Shown here piece by piece: positions 1 to 9,254 of a stretch of 64,000 nucleotides of DNA. The notes beneath the pieces were generated by a model. That model was not told the DNA's origin, ran no database searches, and saw nothing but the letters and a program-made list of their open reading frames with translations. Position 1 is the stretch's first letter. Each line of letters opens with the position of its first letter. The stretch spans positions 7,263,589 through 7,327,588 of the forward strand of contig NZ_CP150484.1 in the NCBI RefSeq assembly GCF_037997115.1, written 5' to 3'. The translations under genes and the position numbers were made by a program. This DNA comes from Amycolatopsis coloradensis (GTDB lineage: Bacteria > Actinomycetota > Actinomycetes > Mycobacteriales > Pseudonocardiaceae).

Positions 1-47
1 ATGAAGGGGCCTTTCACAGCAAATTTTGCTATGAAAGGCCCCTTCAT
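1..47. repeat. GAAGGGGCC-family palindrome, copy 1
   Basis: Two perfect 16-bp arms (1-16 and 32-47, ATGAAGGGGCCTTTCA and its complement) enclose a loop that can itself pair (AGCAAA/TTTGCT). The same element recurs at 1529-1563, 31069-31121, 31148-31198 and, degenerate, at 46331-46358. It may extend left of the window. The hairpin has no U-tract; a terminator or mRNA-end role is inferred from where the other copies sit. Confidence 0.8.
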
Positions 48-152
48 CGCACGAACCAGCACTTGCGCCGTCAGCGAGGCTGTCCCGATCCTGACGCCTC
101 CTGGCCCGCCTGAACCTCGCCCAAAGTACGACACTCGCCGAACAATGGACCC

Positions 153-1154
153 ATGCGAGCGATCAGTCAAAACCGCCTCGGCGGCCCCGAAGTCCTCGAA
201 CTCGTCGACATCGAGAGACCCACCCCCGGCCCGACCCAGATCCTGGTCCGGGTGCACGCCGCCGGTGTCAACCCGGTCGACTGGAAGACCCGCGAGACCG
301 GCGGCATCGGCCCGATGGGCGATCCGCCGTTCATCCTCGGCTGGGACGTGTCCGGCGTGGTCGAGGAGGTCGGCGCGGGCGCGTCCCTGTTCTCCCCCGG
401 CGACGAGGTCTTCGGCATGCCGTCGTTCCCGTTCCAGGCCGGCGCGTATTCCGAGTACGTCGCCGCGCCGAGCCGCCACTTCGCACGCAAACCGTCCACT
501 TTGGACCACGTGCACGCGGCCGCGGTCCCGCTCGCCGGGCTGACCGTCTGGCAGAGCCTCGTCGACACGGCGGACATCCAGCCGGGGCAACGGGTTCTGG
601 TCCACGCGGCGGCGGGCGGGGTCGGGCATCTCGCGGTCCAGATCGCCAAGGCGCGCGGCGCGTACGTGATCGGGACGGCCAGCGCGGCCAAGCACGAGTT
701 CCTCCGCGGTCTCGGCGCGGACGAGCTCATCGACTACCGCACGACGGATTTCGCCGAGGAGGTCCGCGACGTCGACGTCGTCCTCGACACGATCGGTCAG
801 GAGTACGGGCCGCGGTCGCTCAAGACGCTTCGCCGCGGCGGCAGGCTCGTCCAGCTCACCCGCACGAACGACGAGCGGCTGCCGGAACTGGCCGATGCCG
901 CAGGAGTCACCGCAGGGTTCACCCTCGCCGAGCCGGACCGCGCCGGGCTGCTCGCCCTGGCCGAACTCGTCGACAGCGGGCACCTCAAACCGACCATCGA
1001 CACGGTGTTTCTTCTGGAAGAAGCCGCGAAGGCCCAAGAACTGGTCGCCGCGGGGAAGACCACGGGAAAGGTCGTGCTGTCCGTCGCGGACCGAGGGCCG
1101 CGAAACGCTCCGGGGCCCAGCGTCGAGCCCTCTATGACTCAAAGGCTCCTTTGA
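153..1154 (+). CDS. NADP-dependent quinone-oxidoreductase-like protein (MDR family)
   Basis: A medium-chain dehydrogenase/reductase of the zinc-independent quinone oxidoreductase type. The N-terminal GroES-like fold carries the typical AAGVNPVDWK segment (about residues 37-46). The nucleotide-binding motif AAAGGVGHLA lies near residue 152, and no zinc-ligand set is visible. Such enzymes reduce quinones or enones with NADPH; the substrate cannot be told. The ATG at 153 gives the conserved MRAI start. The last 20 or so residues (PRNAPGPSVEPSMTQRLL) look like a species-specific tail. It is a paralogue of the gene at 30153. It converges on the DUF397 gene, with a hairpin in between. Confidence 0.85.
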   Translation: MRAISQNRLGGPEVLELVDIERPTPGPTQILVRVHAAGVNPVDWKTRETGGIGPMGDPPFILGWDVSGVVEEVGAGASLFSPGDEVFGMPSFPFQAGAYSEYVAAPSRHFARKPSTLDHVHAAAVPLAGLTVWQSLVDTADIQPGQRVLVHAAAGGVGHLAVQIAKARGAYVIGTASAAKHEFLRGLGADELIDYRTTDFAEEVRDVDVVLDTIGQEYGPRSLKTLRRGGRLVQLTRTNDERLPELADAAGVTAGFTLAEPDRAGLLALAELVDSGHLKPTIDTVFLLEEAAKAQELVAAGKTTGKVVLSVADRGPRNAPGPSVEPSMTQRLL

Positions 1155-1170
1155 AGACCTGCAATAGAGA

Positions 1171-1226
1171 GGTAAGGCAAGGTGACGCGGCCGAGCTTGT
1201 GCCGTGAAGGCCACCTTTGCCTTACC
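1171..1226. terminator. Hairpin between convergent genes
   Basis: GGTAAGGCAAGGTG (1171-1184) pairs with CACCTTTGCCTTACC (1212-1226), leaving one bulged base. It sits between the converging genes ending at 1154 and 1233, so it could end transcription from both sides. There is no U-tract, so its terminator role is inferred. Confidence 0.5.
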
Positions 1227-1232
1227 CCTCAC

Positions 1233-1496
1233 TCAGGCGGGAAGGTCGAATTCGCCGTCCCGCACGCCTTTCAGGAACGCGTCCCACTCCGTCGGCGTGA
1301 ACACGAGCAGGTGGCCGTCCGGTTCGACGGCCCGGCGCATCGCCGTGTAGGTGACACCGTCGGTGTGGGGCACCAGCGCGTACTCGACGGCATCCTCGAG
1401 ATTCGCGCCCTCCGGTTCCGCCCGGATCCACACCGCGTCGCTCAAGTCCAGGTCCGGCCGGATATGGGCCTTGTCGTCCACCGGCTGCTCACTCAT
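1233..1496 (-). CDS. DUF397 domain protein
   Basis: A small protein of 87 residues ending in the DUF397 signature: PDGHLLVFTPTEWDAFLKGVRDGEFD near the C-terminus and a 'DAVWIRAEP' strand early on. DUF397 proteins are actinobacterial, usually encoded beside an XRE-type regulator, and act in morphology or antibiotic regulation in Streptomyces. No XRE partner is adjacent here. I start it at ATG 1496 (MSEQPVDD); the longer open frame to 1571 would read through the palindrome at 1529-1563 and is unlikely to be translated. Confidence 0.8.
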   Translation of the reverse strand: MSEQPVDDKAHIRPDLDLSDAVWIRAEPEGANLEDAVEYALVPHTDGVTYTAMRRAVEPDGHLLVFTPTEWDAFLKGVRDGEFDLPA

Positions 1497-1528
1497 GGTG
1501 CCCACGCTATCGCTTTCCGATACGCAAA

Positions 1529-1563
1529 ACGAAGGGGCCCTTCGTGATGAAGGGCCCCTTCGT
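1529..1563. repeat. GAAGGGGCC-family palindrome, copy 2 (3' of ilvC)
   Basis: Perfect 15-bp arms (1529-1543 and 1549-1563, ACGAAGGGGCCCTTC and complement) surround a 5-nt loop. It lies 8 bp beyond the ilvC stop codon and before the DUF397 start, so it is placed to end the ilvBNC transcript. There is no U-tract on either strand. Confidence 0.75.
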
Positions 1564-1571
1564 GGTGACAA

Positions 1572-2618
<1,047 letters not shown>

Positions 2619-3125
2619 TTATCGAGCGGAGGTGGCGGTGATGGACCGGGCGCCCCGGCCGACCGCGACCATTCCGGACTGGACCAGTTCGCGGATGCCA
2701 TAGGGCTCCAGCATCCGCAGCAGGGCACCGATCTTGTCCGAGGTGCCGGTGGCTTCGACGGTGAGCGCCTCGGGCGACACGTCCACCACTTTCGCGCGGA
2801 ACAACTGCACTGTCTCGAGGACCTGGCTGCGCACGGTGTTGTCGGCCCGGACCTTGACGAGCAGCAGTTCGCGCTGCACGGCTGTGGACTTTTCCAATTC
2901 CACGATCTTGATGACGTTGACCAGCTTGTTGAGCTGTTTGGTCACCTGTTCGAGCGGTAGCTCTTCGACGGCGACCACGATCGTCATCCGGGACACCTCG
3001 GGATTCTCCGTGGGCCCGACGGCGAGGGATTCGATGTTGAAACCACGCCGGGAGAACAGTCCGGAAACCCGCGCGAGGACACCGGGCTTGTTCTCGACCA
3101 GAACGCTCAGGGTGTGCACGCTCAT
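2619..3125 (-). CDS. ilvN: Acetolactate synthase regulatory small subunit
   Basis: The 168-residue regulatory subunit binds valine and stimulates IlvB. An ACT domain fills the N-terminal half ([31 protein letters not shown], residues 4-34). The second half matches the ALS small-subunit C-terminal domain ([11 protein letters not shown], then EVTG-like strands). Its start overlaps the ilvB stop by 4 bp (ATGA), so translation is probably coupled and the subunits made in proportion. Confidence 0.97.
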   Translation of the reverse strand: MSVHTLSVLVENKPGVLARVSGLFSRRGFNIESLAVGPTENPEVSRMTIVVAVEELPLEQVTKQLNKLVNVIKIVELEKSTAVQRELLLVKVRADNTVRSQVLETVQLFRAKVVDVSPEALTVEATGTSDKIGALLRMLEPYGIRELVQSGMVAVGRGARSITATSAR

Positions 3126-4996
3126 CGGGCGTCTCCTTCTGTGGCGGCGTTCAGCTCCGCCTCGGCGGCGACCTCGTCGTCGTCGAAGAGCGGGCGGATC
3201 CCGCGCACGGCCATGATTTCGTCGTTACCGGTGCCCGCGGCCACCATGGGCCACACCTGGGCATCCTTCCCCACCACGAAATCGATCACGACGGGGCGGT
3301 CGTTGATCTCCATGGCACGCCGGATGGTGGCGTCGACGTCCTCCTTGGTCTCGCAGCGGAGCCCGGCGCAGCCGAGCGCCTCCGCGAGCAGGGTGAAGTC
3401 GGGGATGCGGTGCTTGTGCGTACCGAGATCGGTGTTGGAGTACCGCTCGGAGTAGAAGAGGTTCTGCCACTGGCGGACCATGCCGAGGTTGCCGTTGTTG
3501 ATGACGGCGACCTTGATCGGCGCGCCTTCGATGGCGCAGGTGGCCAGTTCCTGGTTCGTCATCTGGAAACAGCCGTCGCCGTCGATGGCCCAGACCTGCT
3601 TGTCCGGCACGCCGAACTTGGCGCCCATCGCGGCGGGGACGGCGAAGCCCATCGTGCCGAGACCGCCGGAGTTGATCCAGGTGCGCGGGTTCTCGTACTT
3701 CACGAACTGCGCCGCCCACATCTGGTGCTGGCCGACGCCCGCGGTGTAGACCGCGTCCGGGCCGACGAGGGAACCGATGCGCTCGATGACGTACTGCGGG
3801 GAAAGCGTCCCGTCTTCGGGCCACTCGTAACCGGCCGGGTAGTCGTCACGCCAGGCGCTCGCCTGCGTCCACCAATCCTTCAGATCCGGCTTCGCGGACT
3901 TGTCGGTCTCGGCGCGGACGGCCTCGATCAGCTCGGTGATGATCTCCGCGCAGTCGCCCACGATCGGCACGTCCGCCTTGCGATTCTTGGAGATCTCGGC
4001 CGGGTCGATGTCGGCGTGGACGATGGCGGCGTCCGGCGCGAACGAGGACAGCTGCCCGGTGACGCGGTCGTCGAAGCGGGCGCCGAGGGCGATCAGCAGA
4101 TCCGCCCGCTGCATCGCGGCGACCGCGGCGACCGAACCGTGCATGCCCGGCATACCGAGGTGCTGCGGGTGCGAGTCGGGGAAGGCGCCGCGGGCCATCA
4201 GCGTGGTGACGACCGGGATCCCGGTCAGCTCGGCCAGTTCCATCAGCTGGCGCGAGGCGTCGGCCTTGATCACGCCACCGCCGACGTAGAGGACCGGGCG
4301 ACGCGACTTGCCGATCAGCCGGGCGGCCTCGCGAACCTGTTTGCCGTGCGGGCGCAGCGTGGGCCGGTAGCCCGGCAGCCGCAGCTCCGTCGGCCAGGAG
4401 AAGGAGGTCATCTCCTGCAGGACGTCCTTGGGGATGTCCACGAGGACCGGGCCGGGCCGGCCGGTCGAGGCGAGGTGGAAGGCCTCGGCGATGGTGCGCG
4501 GGATGTCGGCCGGATCGGTGACCAGGAAGTTGTGCTTGGTGATCGGCATCGTGATGCCGCAGATGTCGGCTTCCTGGAAGGCGTCCGTGCCGATCAGCGC
4601 GCGGGACTGCTGGCCGGTGATGGCGACGACCGGGACCGAGTCCATGTTCGCGTCGGCCAGCGGGGTGACCAGGTTGGTCGCGCCGGGACCCGAGGTGGCC
4701 ATGCACACCCCGACCTTGCCGGTGGCCTGCGCGTACCCGGTGGCGGCGTGGCCTGCCCCCTGTTCGTGGCGGACCAGGACGTGGCGGACCTTCGTCGAGT
4801 CGAGCAGCGGGTCGTACGCCGGGAGAATGGTGCCGCCCGGAATACCGAACACGACCTCCGCGCCCACCGACTCGAGCGAGCGGACGAGCGACTGCGCGCC
4901 CGTGACCCGCACCGGGGTCCCGGCGGGCGGCGCCGGCTTGGGTCGGGCACCGGTGGTACCGGAGTTCGCTTCAGCTCGCGAGGTGGCACTAGTCAT
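3122..4996 (-). CDS. ilvB: Acetolactate synthase catalytic large subunit
   Basis: A thiamine-diphosphate enzyme that condenses two pyruvates, or pyruvate with 2-oxobutyrate, in the first shared step of branched-chain synthesis. The catalytic glutamate lies in [15 protein letters not shown]. The ThDP/Mg motif runs from [12 protein letters not shown] to [12 protein letters not shown]. The central FAD-associated domain is intact. Its 624 residues include about 25 extra N-terminal residues rich in Ser/Thr/Pro, as in other actinobacterial IlvB. It is the first gene of ilvBNC, preceded by a 78-nt stretch after the attenuator; a purine-rich ACGAGG lies upstream of ATG 4996. Confidence 0.97.
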   Translation of the reverse strand: MTSATSRAEANSGTTGARPKPAPPAGTPVRVTGAQSLVRSLESVGAEVVFGIPGGTILPAYDPLLDSTKVRHVLVRHEQGAGHAATGYAQATGKVGVCMATSGPGATNLVTPLADANMDSVPVVAITGQQSRALIGTDAFQEADICGITMPITKHNFLVTDPADIPRTIAEAFHLASTGRPGPVLVDIPKDVLQEMTSFSWPTELRLPGYRPTLRPHGKQVREAARLIGKSRRPVLYVGGGVIKADASRQLMELAELTGIPVVTTLMARGAFPDSHPQHLGMPGMHGSVAAVAAMQRADLLIALGARFDDRVTGQLSSFAPDAAIVHADIDPAEISKNRKADVPIVGDCAEIITELIEAVRAETDKSAKPDLKDWWTQASAWRDDYPAGYEWPEDGTLSPQYVIERIGSLVGPDAVYTAGVGQHQMWAAQFVKYENPRTWINSGGLGTMGFAVPAAMGAKFGVPDKQVWAIDGDGCFQMTNQELATCAIEGAPIKVAVINNGNLGMVRQWQNLFYSERYSNTDLGTHKHRIPDFTLLAEALGCAGLRCETKEDVDATIRRAMEINDRPVVIDFVVGKDAQVWPMVAAGTGNDEIMAVRGIRPLFDDDEVAAEAELNAATEGDAR

Positions 4997-5075
4997 CGCT
5001 GTTTGCCTCGTCTTGTCTAGTCACTCGTTCGGGTATTCATTGGCTGGTCGGGCAAGTGAAATTGTTCCAGGCAAC

Positions 5076-5111
5076 AAAAAACCCCCGCCGACCGGAGTGG
5101 TCGCACGAGGG
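5076..5111 (-). terminator. ilvBNC attenuator terminator
   Basis: On the minus strand, CCCTCG (5106-5111) pairs with CGGGGG (5082-5087, one G-U). An inner stem CGACC/GGTCG (5099-5103 with 5089-5093) extends it, and a run of six Us (5076-5081) follows. This intrinsic terminator lies between the leader peptide and ilvB, where an attenuator should be. It is the clearest U-tract terminator in the window. Confidence 0.85.
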
Positions 5112-5113
5112 TC

Positions 5114-5163
5114 GCGCGTCGACGCAGCGGAGACTTCCCTAAGCGTCGACGCGCTTGGGAAGT
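5114..5163 (-). promoter_or_regulatory. Competing leader hairpins upstream of ilvB
   Basis: Two mutually exclusive pairings share the segment 5141-5154. Pairing one joins 5143-5154 to 5114-5125 (12 bp, perfect, around GTCGAC). Pairing two joins 5157-5163 (GGGAAGT) to 5133-5139 and AAGCG 5141-5145 to CGCTT 5152-5156. The stop codon of the leader peptide lies inside this region, so ribosome position should decide which forms. The alternatives are visible in the sequence; which one favours read-through is inferred. Confidence 0.65.
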
Positions 5164-5186
5164 ACGAGGCCGGTCTGCGTTGTCAC
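5139..5186 (-). CDS. ilv leader peptide (attenuation)
   Basis: A 15-codon open frame starting with GTG encodes MTTQTGLVLPKRVDA. Its Leu-Val-Leu run and later Val are regulatory codons for end products of this pathway. It lies between a good promoter and a U-tract terminator, upstream of ilvB. Corynebacterium ilvBNC has a comparable leader of similar length, and actinobacterial ilvB attenuators are known. GTG is 7 nt from the -10 box, so the mRNA probably starts at or next to the start codon (leaderless). Starvation for leucine or valine should stall the ribosome in the LVL run and relieve termination. Confidence 0.8.
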   Translation of the reverse strand: MTTQTGLVLPKRVDA

Positions 5187-5193
5187 GAGAGTG

Positions 5194-5223
5194 AAGCTAG
5201 CCGGTCGCCGTCAAGAGTGTCAA
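5194..5223 (-). promoter_or_regulatory. ilvBNC promoter
   Basis: Minus-strand -35 TTGACA (5218-5223) and -10 TAGCTT (5194-5199) are separated by 18 bp. Transcription should start near 5187, at the leader-peptide GTG. The -35 is a perfect vegetative consensus. Confidence 0.75.
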
Positions 5224-5317
5224 CTCTGCGGGACGGCGATTCCGCATGCTGGACACCTCCGGTGCGTCGCGCGACCCGCGTTCGGGGCCTTCGAGGCGGC
5301 GGTGCACCATCTTTGAC

Positions 5318-5776
5318 GTGGCAGAAGAAAAGCAGCGGGAACAGGCGAACGAGGACCGCAAGGCCGTCTTCAAAATCCCGAACACGGCATTGCTGGCGAT
5401 CGCTTTCCTCGTCGTTTGTGTGACGCCTGTCGCGTTCGGCGACGTGCCGTATCTCCAGTGGCTCTACCTCTTCCCGATCGCGCTGGCGGTGTTCGTCATC
5501 CGGACCCGCACGACGGCGACGGCCAAGGGGCTGGAGGTCCGCACGATGTTCGGGCGGCGGGACCTGCCGTGGACCTCACTCAAGGGCCTCGCCATCACCG
5601 ACAAGGCGAAGGTGCAGGCGGTGCTGAAGGACGAGACCAAGATCCCCCTTCCCGCCGTACGCACCCGTCACCTGCCGGTGATTTCGCTGGTCAGCGCGGG
5701 CCGCATGGCCGATCCCTCGGGGCTGACCGACGACGTGGCCAAGGCTCCGGAAAAGAGCGACGATTCCGGGGAGTAG
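5318..5776 (+). CDS. PH domain membrane protein (CFP6-like)
   Basis: A 152-residue protein with two adjacent membrane segments (NTALLAIAFLVVCVTPVAF and WLYLFPIALAVFVI, about residues 22-58). A cytosolic low-molecular-weight PH-like domain follows (LEVRTMFGRRDLPWTSLKGLAI..., ending LPAVRTRHLPVIS). It resembles M. tuberculosis CFP6 (Rv3004), which also lies divergent from ilvB. Its function is not known. I chose GTG 5318 (VAEEKQREQ); the open frame to 5246 would overlap the ilv promoter region with atypical Arg/Ser-rich sequence. Confidence 0.8.
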   Translation: MAEEKQREQANEDRKAVFKIPNTALLAIAFLVVCVTPVAFGDVPYLQWLYLFPIALAVFVIRTRTTATAKGLEVRTMFGRRDLPWTSLKGLAITDKAKVQAVLKDETKIPLPAVRTRHLPVISLVSAGRMADPSGLTDDVAKAPEKSDDSGE

Positions 5777-5784
5777 GATTGGTA

Positions 5785-5815
5785 GGACCAGTTTGGCGTT
5801 CGTTCGCCCTGGTCC
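5785..5815. other. Hairpin upstream of ilvD
   Basis: GGACCAG (5785-5791) pairs with CTGGTCC (5809-5815), with GGCG/CGCC inside. It lies in the 63-bp gap between the PH gene and ilvD. It may end the PH transcript or attenuate ilvD; there is no U-tract and no leader peptide that I can see. Confidence 0.35.
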
Positions 5816-5839
5816 CCATCCCGAACCTTGGAGTCAGCC

Positions 5840-7684
5840 GTGCCTCAACTCCGTTCCCGGACCACCACCCACGGCCGCAACGCGGCGGGCGCCCGCTCGC
5901 TCTGGCGCGCCACCGGAATGACCGACAGCGACTTCGGCAAGCCGATCGTCGCCATCGCGAACTCCTACACCCAGTTCGTGCCGGGGCACGTGCACCTCAA
6001 GGACCTCGGCGAGATCGTGGCAGGCGCGGTCAAGGAGGCGGGCGGGGTCGCCCGCGAGTTCCACACGATCGCCGTCGACGACGGGATCGCCATGGGGCAC
6101 AGCGGAATGCTCTACTCGCTGCCCTCGCGCGAGATCATCGCCGACTCCGTCGAGTACATGGTGAACGCGCACCAGGCCGACGCGCTCGTCTGCATCTCCA
6201 ACTGCGACAAGATCACCCCGGGCATGCTGAACGCCGCCATGCGGCTGAACATCCCGGTGGTGTTCGTCTCCGGCGGTCCGATGGAGGCCGGGAAGGCCGT
6301 GGTCGTCGGCGGCGTCGCGCAGGCGCCGACCGACCTGATCACCGCGATCGCCGCGTCGGCCAGCAGCGAGGTCGACGAGGACGGGCTGTCCATTGTGGAG
6401 CGCTCCGCCTGCCCGACCTGTGGTTCGTGCTCGGGTATGTTCACCGCGAACTCGATGAACTGTCTCACCGAGGCGCTCGGGCTCTCCCTGCCGGGCAACG
6501 GTTCCACCCTCGCCACGCACGCCGCCCGCAAGGCGCTTTTCGAGGACGCCGGGCGCACGGTCGTCGAACTGTGCAAGCGCTGGTATGAGCAGGATGACGA
6601 ATCCGCGCTCCCGCGCTCGATCGCGTCGAAGAAGGCGTTCGAGAACGCGATGGCCCTCGACATGGCGATGGGCGGCTCGACCAACACGGTGCTGCACATC
6701 CTCGCCGCCGCGCAGGAGGGCGAGGTCGACTTCACCATCGACGACATCGACGCCATCGGCCGCCGCGTGCCGTGCCTGTCGAAGGTCGCGCCGAACTCGG
6801 ACTACCACATGGAGGACGTCCACCGCGCCGGCGGCATCCCCGCCATCCTGGGCGAACTGCACCGCGGCGGGCTGCTGAACACCGACGTCCACTCCGTGCA
6901 CTCGCCGGATCTCGAGTCGTGGCTGTCCACTTGGGACATCCGCGCGAAGGAACCGTCGGAGCGGGCGATCGAGCTGTTCCACGCGGCGCCGGGCGGGGTC
7001 CGCACCACGGAGGCGTTCTCCACCGAGAATCGGTGGTCCTCTTTGGACACCGACGCCGCGAACGGCTGCATCCACGACGTCGAACACGCGTACACCCAGG
7101 ACGGCGGGCTCGCGATCCTGCGCGGCAACCTCGCCGAGAACGGCGCCGTCATCAAGTCCGCGGGCATCGACGAGGAACTCTGGCACTTCGAGGGCCCGGC
7201 GCGGGTGCTGGAAAGCCAGGAGGAGGCGGTTTCGGCCATCCTCAAGAAGGAGATCCAGCCCGGTGAGGTGCTGGTGATCCGCTACGAAGGCCCGGCGGGC
7301 GGCCCCGGCATGCAGGAGATGCTGCACCCGACGGCGTTCCTCAAGGGATCGGGACTGGGCAAGAAGTGCGCACTGATCACCGACGGCCGGTTCTCCGGCG
7401 GCTCGTCGGGTATCTCGGTCGGGCACATCTCGCCCGAGGCCGCCGCGGGCGGGACGATCGGCTTGGTCCAGAACGGCGACCGGATCCTGCTCGACGTCCA
7501 CGAGCGCCGTCTCGAACTGCTCGTCGACGAGGACGTCCTCGCCGAGCGGCGCGCGAAGATGGAGGCGAGCGAGCGGCCGTGGCAGCCGGTCTCGCGGGAC
7601 CGGAAGATCACCGCCGCGCTGCGGGCCTACGCGCGGATGGCGACTTCGGCCGACACCGGCGCCGTCCGGGACCCGAGCAAGTAG
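5840..7684 (+). CDS. ilvD: Dihydroxy-acid dehydratase
   Basis: Dehydrates the dihydroxy acids made by IlvC to the 2-oxo acids of valine and isoleucine. At 614 residues it is the long, enterobacterial-like form and aligns by eye with E. coli IlvD throughout. Iron-sulfur and active-site segments are intact: [12 protein letters not shown] (about residue 119) and [19 protein letters not shown] (about 190). GTG 5840 is preceded by GGAG at 5830-5833, giving [14 protein letters not shown]; the TTG at 5828 is less likely. In M. tuberculosis ilvD lies elsewhere, so its position next to ilvBNC is a lineage-specific arrangement. Confidence 0.96.
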   Translation: MPQLRSRTTTHGRNAAGARSLWRATGMTDSDFGKPIVAIANSYTQFVPGHVHLKDLGEIVAGAVKEAGGVAREFHTIAVDDGIAMGHSGMLYSLPSREIIADSVEYMVNAHQADALVCISNCDKITPGMLNAAMRLNIPVVFVSGGPMEAGKAVVVGGVAQAPTDLITAIAASASSEVDEDGLSIVERSACPTCGSCSGMFTANSMNCLTEALGLSLPGNGSTLATHAARKALFEDAGRTVVELCKRWYEQDDESALPRSIASKKAFENAMALDMAMGGSTNTVLHILAAAQEGEVDFTIDDIDAIGRRVPCLSKVAPNSDYHMEDVHRAGGIPAILGELHRGGLLNTDVHSVHSPDLESWLSTWDIRAKEPSERAIELFHAAPGGVRTTEAFSTENRWSSLDTDAANGCIHDVEHAYTQDGGLAILRGNLAENGAVIKSAGIDEELWHFEGPARVLESQEEAVSAILKKEIQPGEVLVIRYEGPAGGPGMQEMLHPTAFLKGSGLGKKCALITDGRFSGGSSGISVGHISPEAAAGGTIGLVQNGDRILLDVHERRLELLVDEDVLAERRAKMEASERPWQPVSRDRKITAALRAYARMATSADTGAVRDPSK

Positions 7685-7685
7685 C

Positions 7686-7760
7686 ACGCATTCAGAGGAC
7701 TAAATGCGCCCTTCGCTCACTCCACGAGGGCGGAACGAGCGCATTCAGTCCTCTGAACGC
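7686..7760. repeat. CAGAGGAC-family palindrome between ilvD and doxX
   Basis: Two copies of a 22-24 bp unit face each other (7686-7707 and 7739-7760). Each has ends CGCATT/AATGCG around CAGAGGAC. They flank about 31 nt and form a long imperfect hairpin. It fills the gap between converging genes that stop at 7684 and 7767. Relatives lie at 17754-17819, 24973-24996 and 46263-46285. Confidence 0.75.
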
Positions 7761-7766
7761 GGGCGG

Positions 7767-8333
7767 TCAGCGGCAGAGGACGAGCACCACGACCGAAGCG
7801 GCCGCCGCCAGCAGCAGCCCGATCAGCCCGAACGAGAGCGGCCGCTTCCGCCACGGGGTGTTGACGTCCAGCGCGATCCGCCCGGAGCCCGCGAGCAGCA
7901 CGGTCAGCGAGGCCGCGCCCAGCAGGAGTTCGAACTCGAAGCCCTGCCCCTGCTGCTGGAAGAATCCGCCGCCGAACTTGACGTAGACGATGTTCGCACA
8001 GACCCCGAGGAGCGCCGCGGCACCGATCGGGGTGAACAGGCCCACCAGCACGAGCGCGCCGCCGACCACCTCGCTGATCCCGGTGATCCACGAAAGCAGC
8101 GTGGTCTGGCTGGTGTAACCGAAGCCGCCGAGCACCTTGGCGAACCCGCCGACCCCGGGCCCGCCGAAAGCGCCGAAGAGATGCTGGAGCCCGTGCGCGC
8201 CCATGGTCACGCCGAGCACCACTCGCAGGACGAGCAGACCGAGGTCGATCCCGCCCCTGGTCTCCACCGGGGCCGGGCCGTTGTCGGGCTCGGCCACGTC
8301 CGAGATCATGCTGGTCTGGTAGTCATCGCTCAC
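7767..8333 (-). CDS. DoxX family membrane protein
   Basis: A 188-residue protein with four to five membrane segments. The DoxX signature runs from LLVLRVVLGVTMGAHGLQHLFGAFGG (about residues 33-58), through a conserved PTPIG-like loop, to FELLLGAASLTVLLAGSGRIALD. It matches the position and strand of M. tuberculosis Rv3005c, the DoxX that joins SodA and SseA in a membrane oxidoreductase complex against oxidative stress. No sodA or sseA lies in this window, so that partnership is an inference. Confidence 0.85.
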   Translation of the reverse strand: MSDDYQTSMISDVAEPDNGPAPVETRGGIDLGLLVLRVVLGVTMGAHGLQHLFGAFGGPGVGGFAKVLGGFGYTSQTTLLSWITGISEVVGGALVLVGLFTPIGAAALLGVCANIVYVKFGGGFFQQQGQGFEFELLLGAASLTVLLAGSGRIALDVNTPWRKRPLSFGLIGLLLAAAASVVVLVLCR

Positions 8334-8397
8334 GCGCGAAGGGTAGGCGAAACCAGCCCGTCAGGCGACCGAACCGCCGGACCGGTGGCCGAGCGGC

Positions 8398-9249
8398 TCA
8401 GAACAGGGTCGCCGGCTCGACCGGTTCGGGCTCGGGCAGCGGGTCGAGGCCGGGCACCAGGGCGCGCACGTCGTCGTGGAACCGGCGGGCGAGCGCCGGG
8501 GCGTCGTCGTTGTCGGGCGTGTGCACGAAGACCGTCGGCGACCGGCCGTCACGCAGCCACCCGGCGACCACCTCGGTCCACGGCTCCCATCCCCGCGCGG
8601 TCTCCTCGGCCGAATCCCGGCCCAGATAACGGACGATCGGCCGGTCGGTCAGCGCCCGCGTCCGCCGCGGCAGCCGGGGTTTCTTGGCCCAGGCGTCCTG
8701 CTCGGCCTCGCTGACCGGCGGGCTCCCGAAGAAGACCGTGGTGTCGAACGGCACCCACTCGGCGTCCGCGTCGGCGAGGGTCCTCTCCAGCAGCGACGTC
8801 GCACCGGGATCGGTGTAGAACGCCGGGTGACGCACCTCCACGGCGCGCCGGAGCCCGGCGGGGAGACGGCGGAGGAAGCGGCCGAGGGCGTCGGCGTCCG
8901 GCGGGCCGAACGAGCCGGGCAGCTGAGTCCACAGGACCGCCCGGTCGCCGAGGGGTTCGATCGCGTCCAGGAACGCCCGCATCTCGGTCTCGACACCGGC
9001 GAGCCGTCGCTCGTGCGTGACGACCTTGGGCAGCTTGACCACGAACCGGAAGCCGGGGCCGGTCTGCCGCGCCCACGCCGCGACGGTGTCCCTGGCGGGC
9101 GTCGCGTAGAAGGTGGTGTTGCCCTCGACCGCGTTGCACCAGCCGGCGTACGCCCGCAGTCGCTCCCCGGCGGTCAGCGACCGCGGGACGAACCGCCCGG
9201 CCCACGCCTTGTGCGTCCACATCGCACAGCCGACATGAAGATTCGCCAC
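8398..9249 (-). CDS. DUF72 (YecE-like) family protein
   Basis: A TIM-barrel protein of 283 residues with the DUF72 hallmarks: the opening HVGCAMWTHKAWAGRFVP, the EGNTTFYATPARDTVAAWARQTGPGFRFVVKLPKVVTH block, and QLPGSFGPPD. DUF72 function is unknown. GTG 9249 (MANLHVGCAM) is the likely start; no strong ribosome site precedes it. It follows the dehydrogenase gene after 5 bp, so the two are probably cotranscribed. Confidence 0.85.
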   Translation of the reverse strand: MANLHVGCAMWTHKAWAGRFVPRSLTAGERLRAYAGWCNAVEGNTTFYATPARDTVAAWARQTGPGFRFVVKLPKVVTHERRLAGVETEMRAFLDAIEPLGDRAVLWTQLPGSFGPPDADALGRFLRRLPAGLRRAVEVRHPAFYTDPGATSLLERTLADADAEWVPFDTTVFFGSPPVSEAEQDAWAKKPRLPRRTRALTDRPIVRYLGRDSAEETARGWEPWTEVVAGWLRDGRSPTVFVHTPDNDDAPALARRFHDDVRALVPGLDPLPEPEPVEPATLF

Positions 9250-9254
9250 GCTGC

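Noticed and set aside
1-543. Open frames starting MKGPF, seen here and again near 31 kb
   Set aside because: They are translations of the GAAGGGGCC palindromes running into other frames of real genes. The MKGPF repeats come from the hairpin arms, not from protein conservation.
3410-5020. 536-codon plus-strand frame opposite ilvB
   Set aside because: Typical antisense open frame of a high-GC gene; it has no family motifs and no ribosome site. The same holds for the long frames opposite ilvD, ligA and aceB.
4997-5223. T-box riboswitch before ilvB
   Set aside because: No T-box motif or specifier stem is visible, while a leader peptide with Leu/Val codons and a terminator explains the region.
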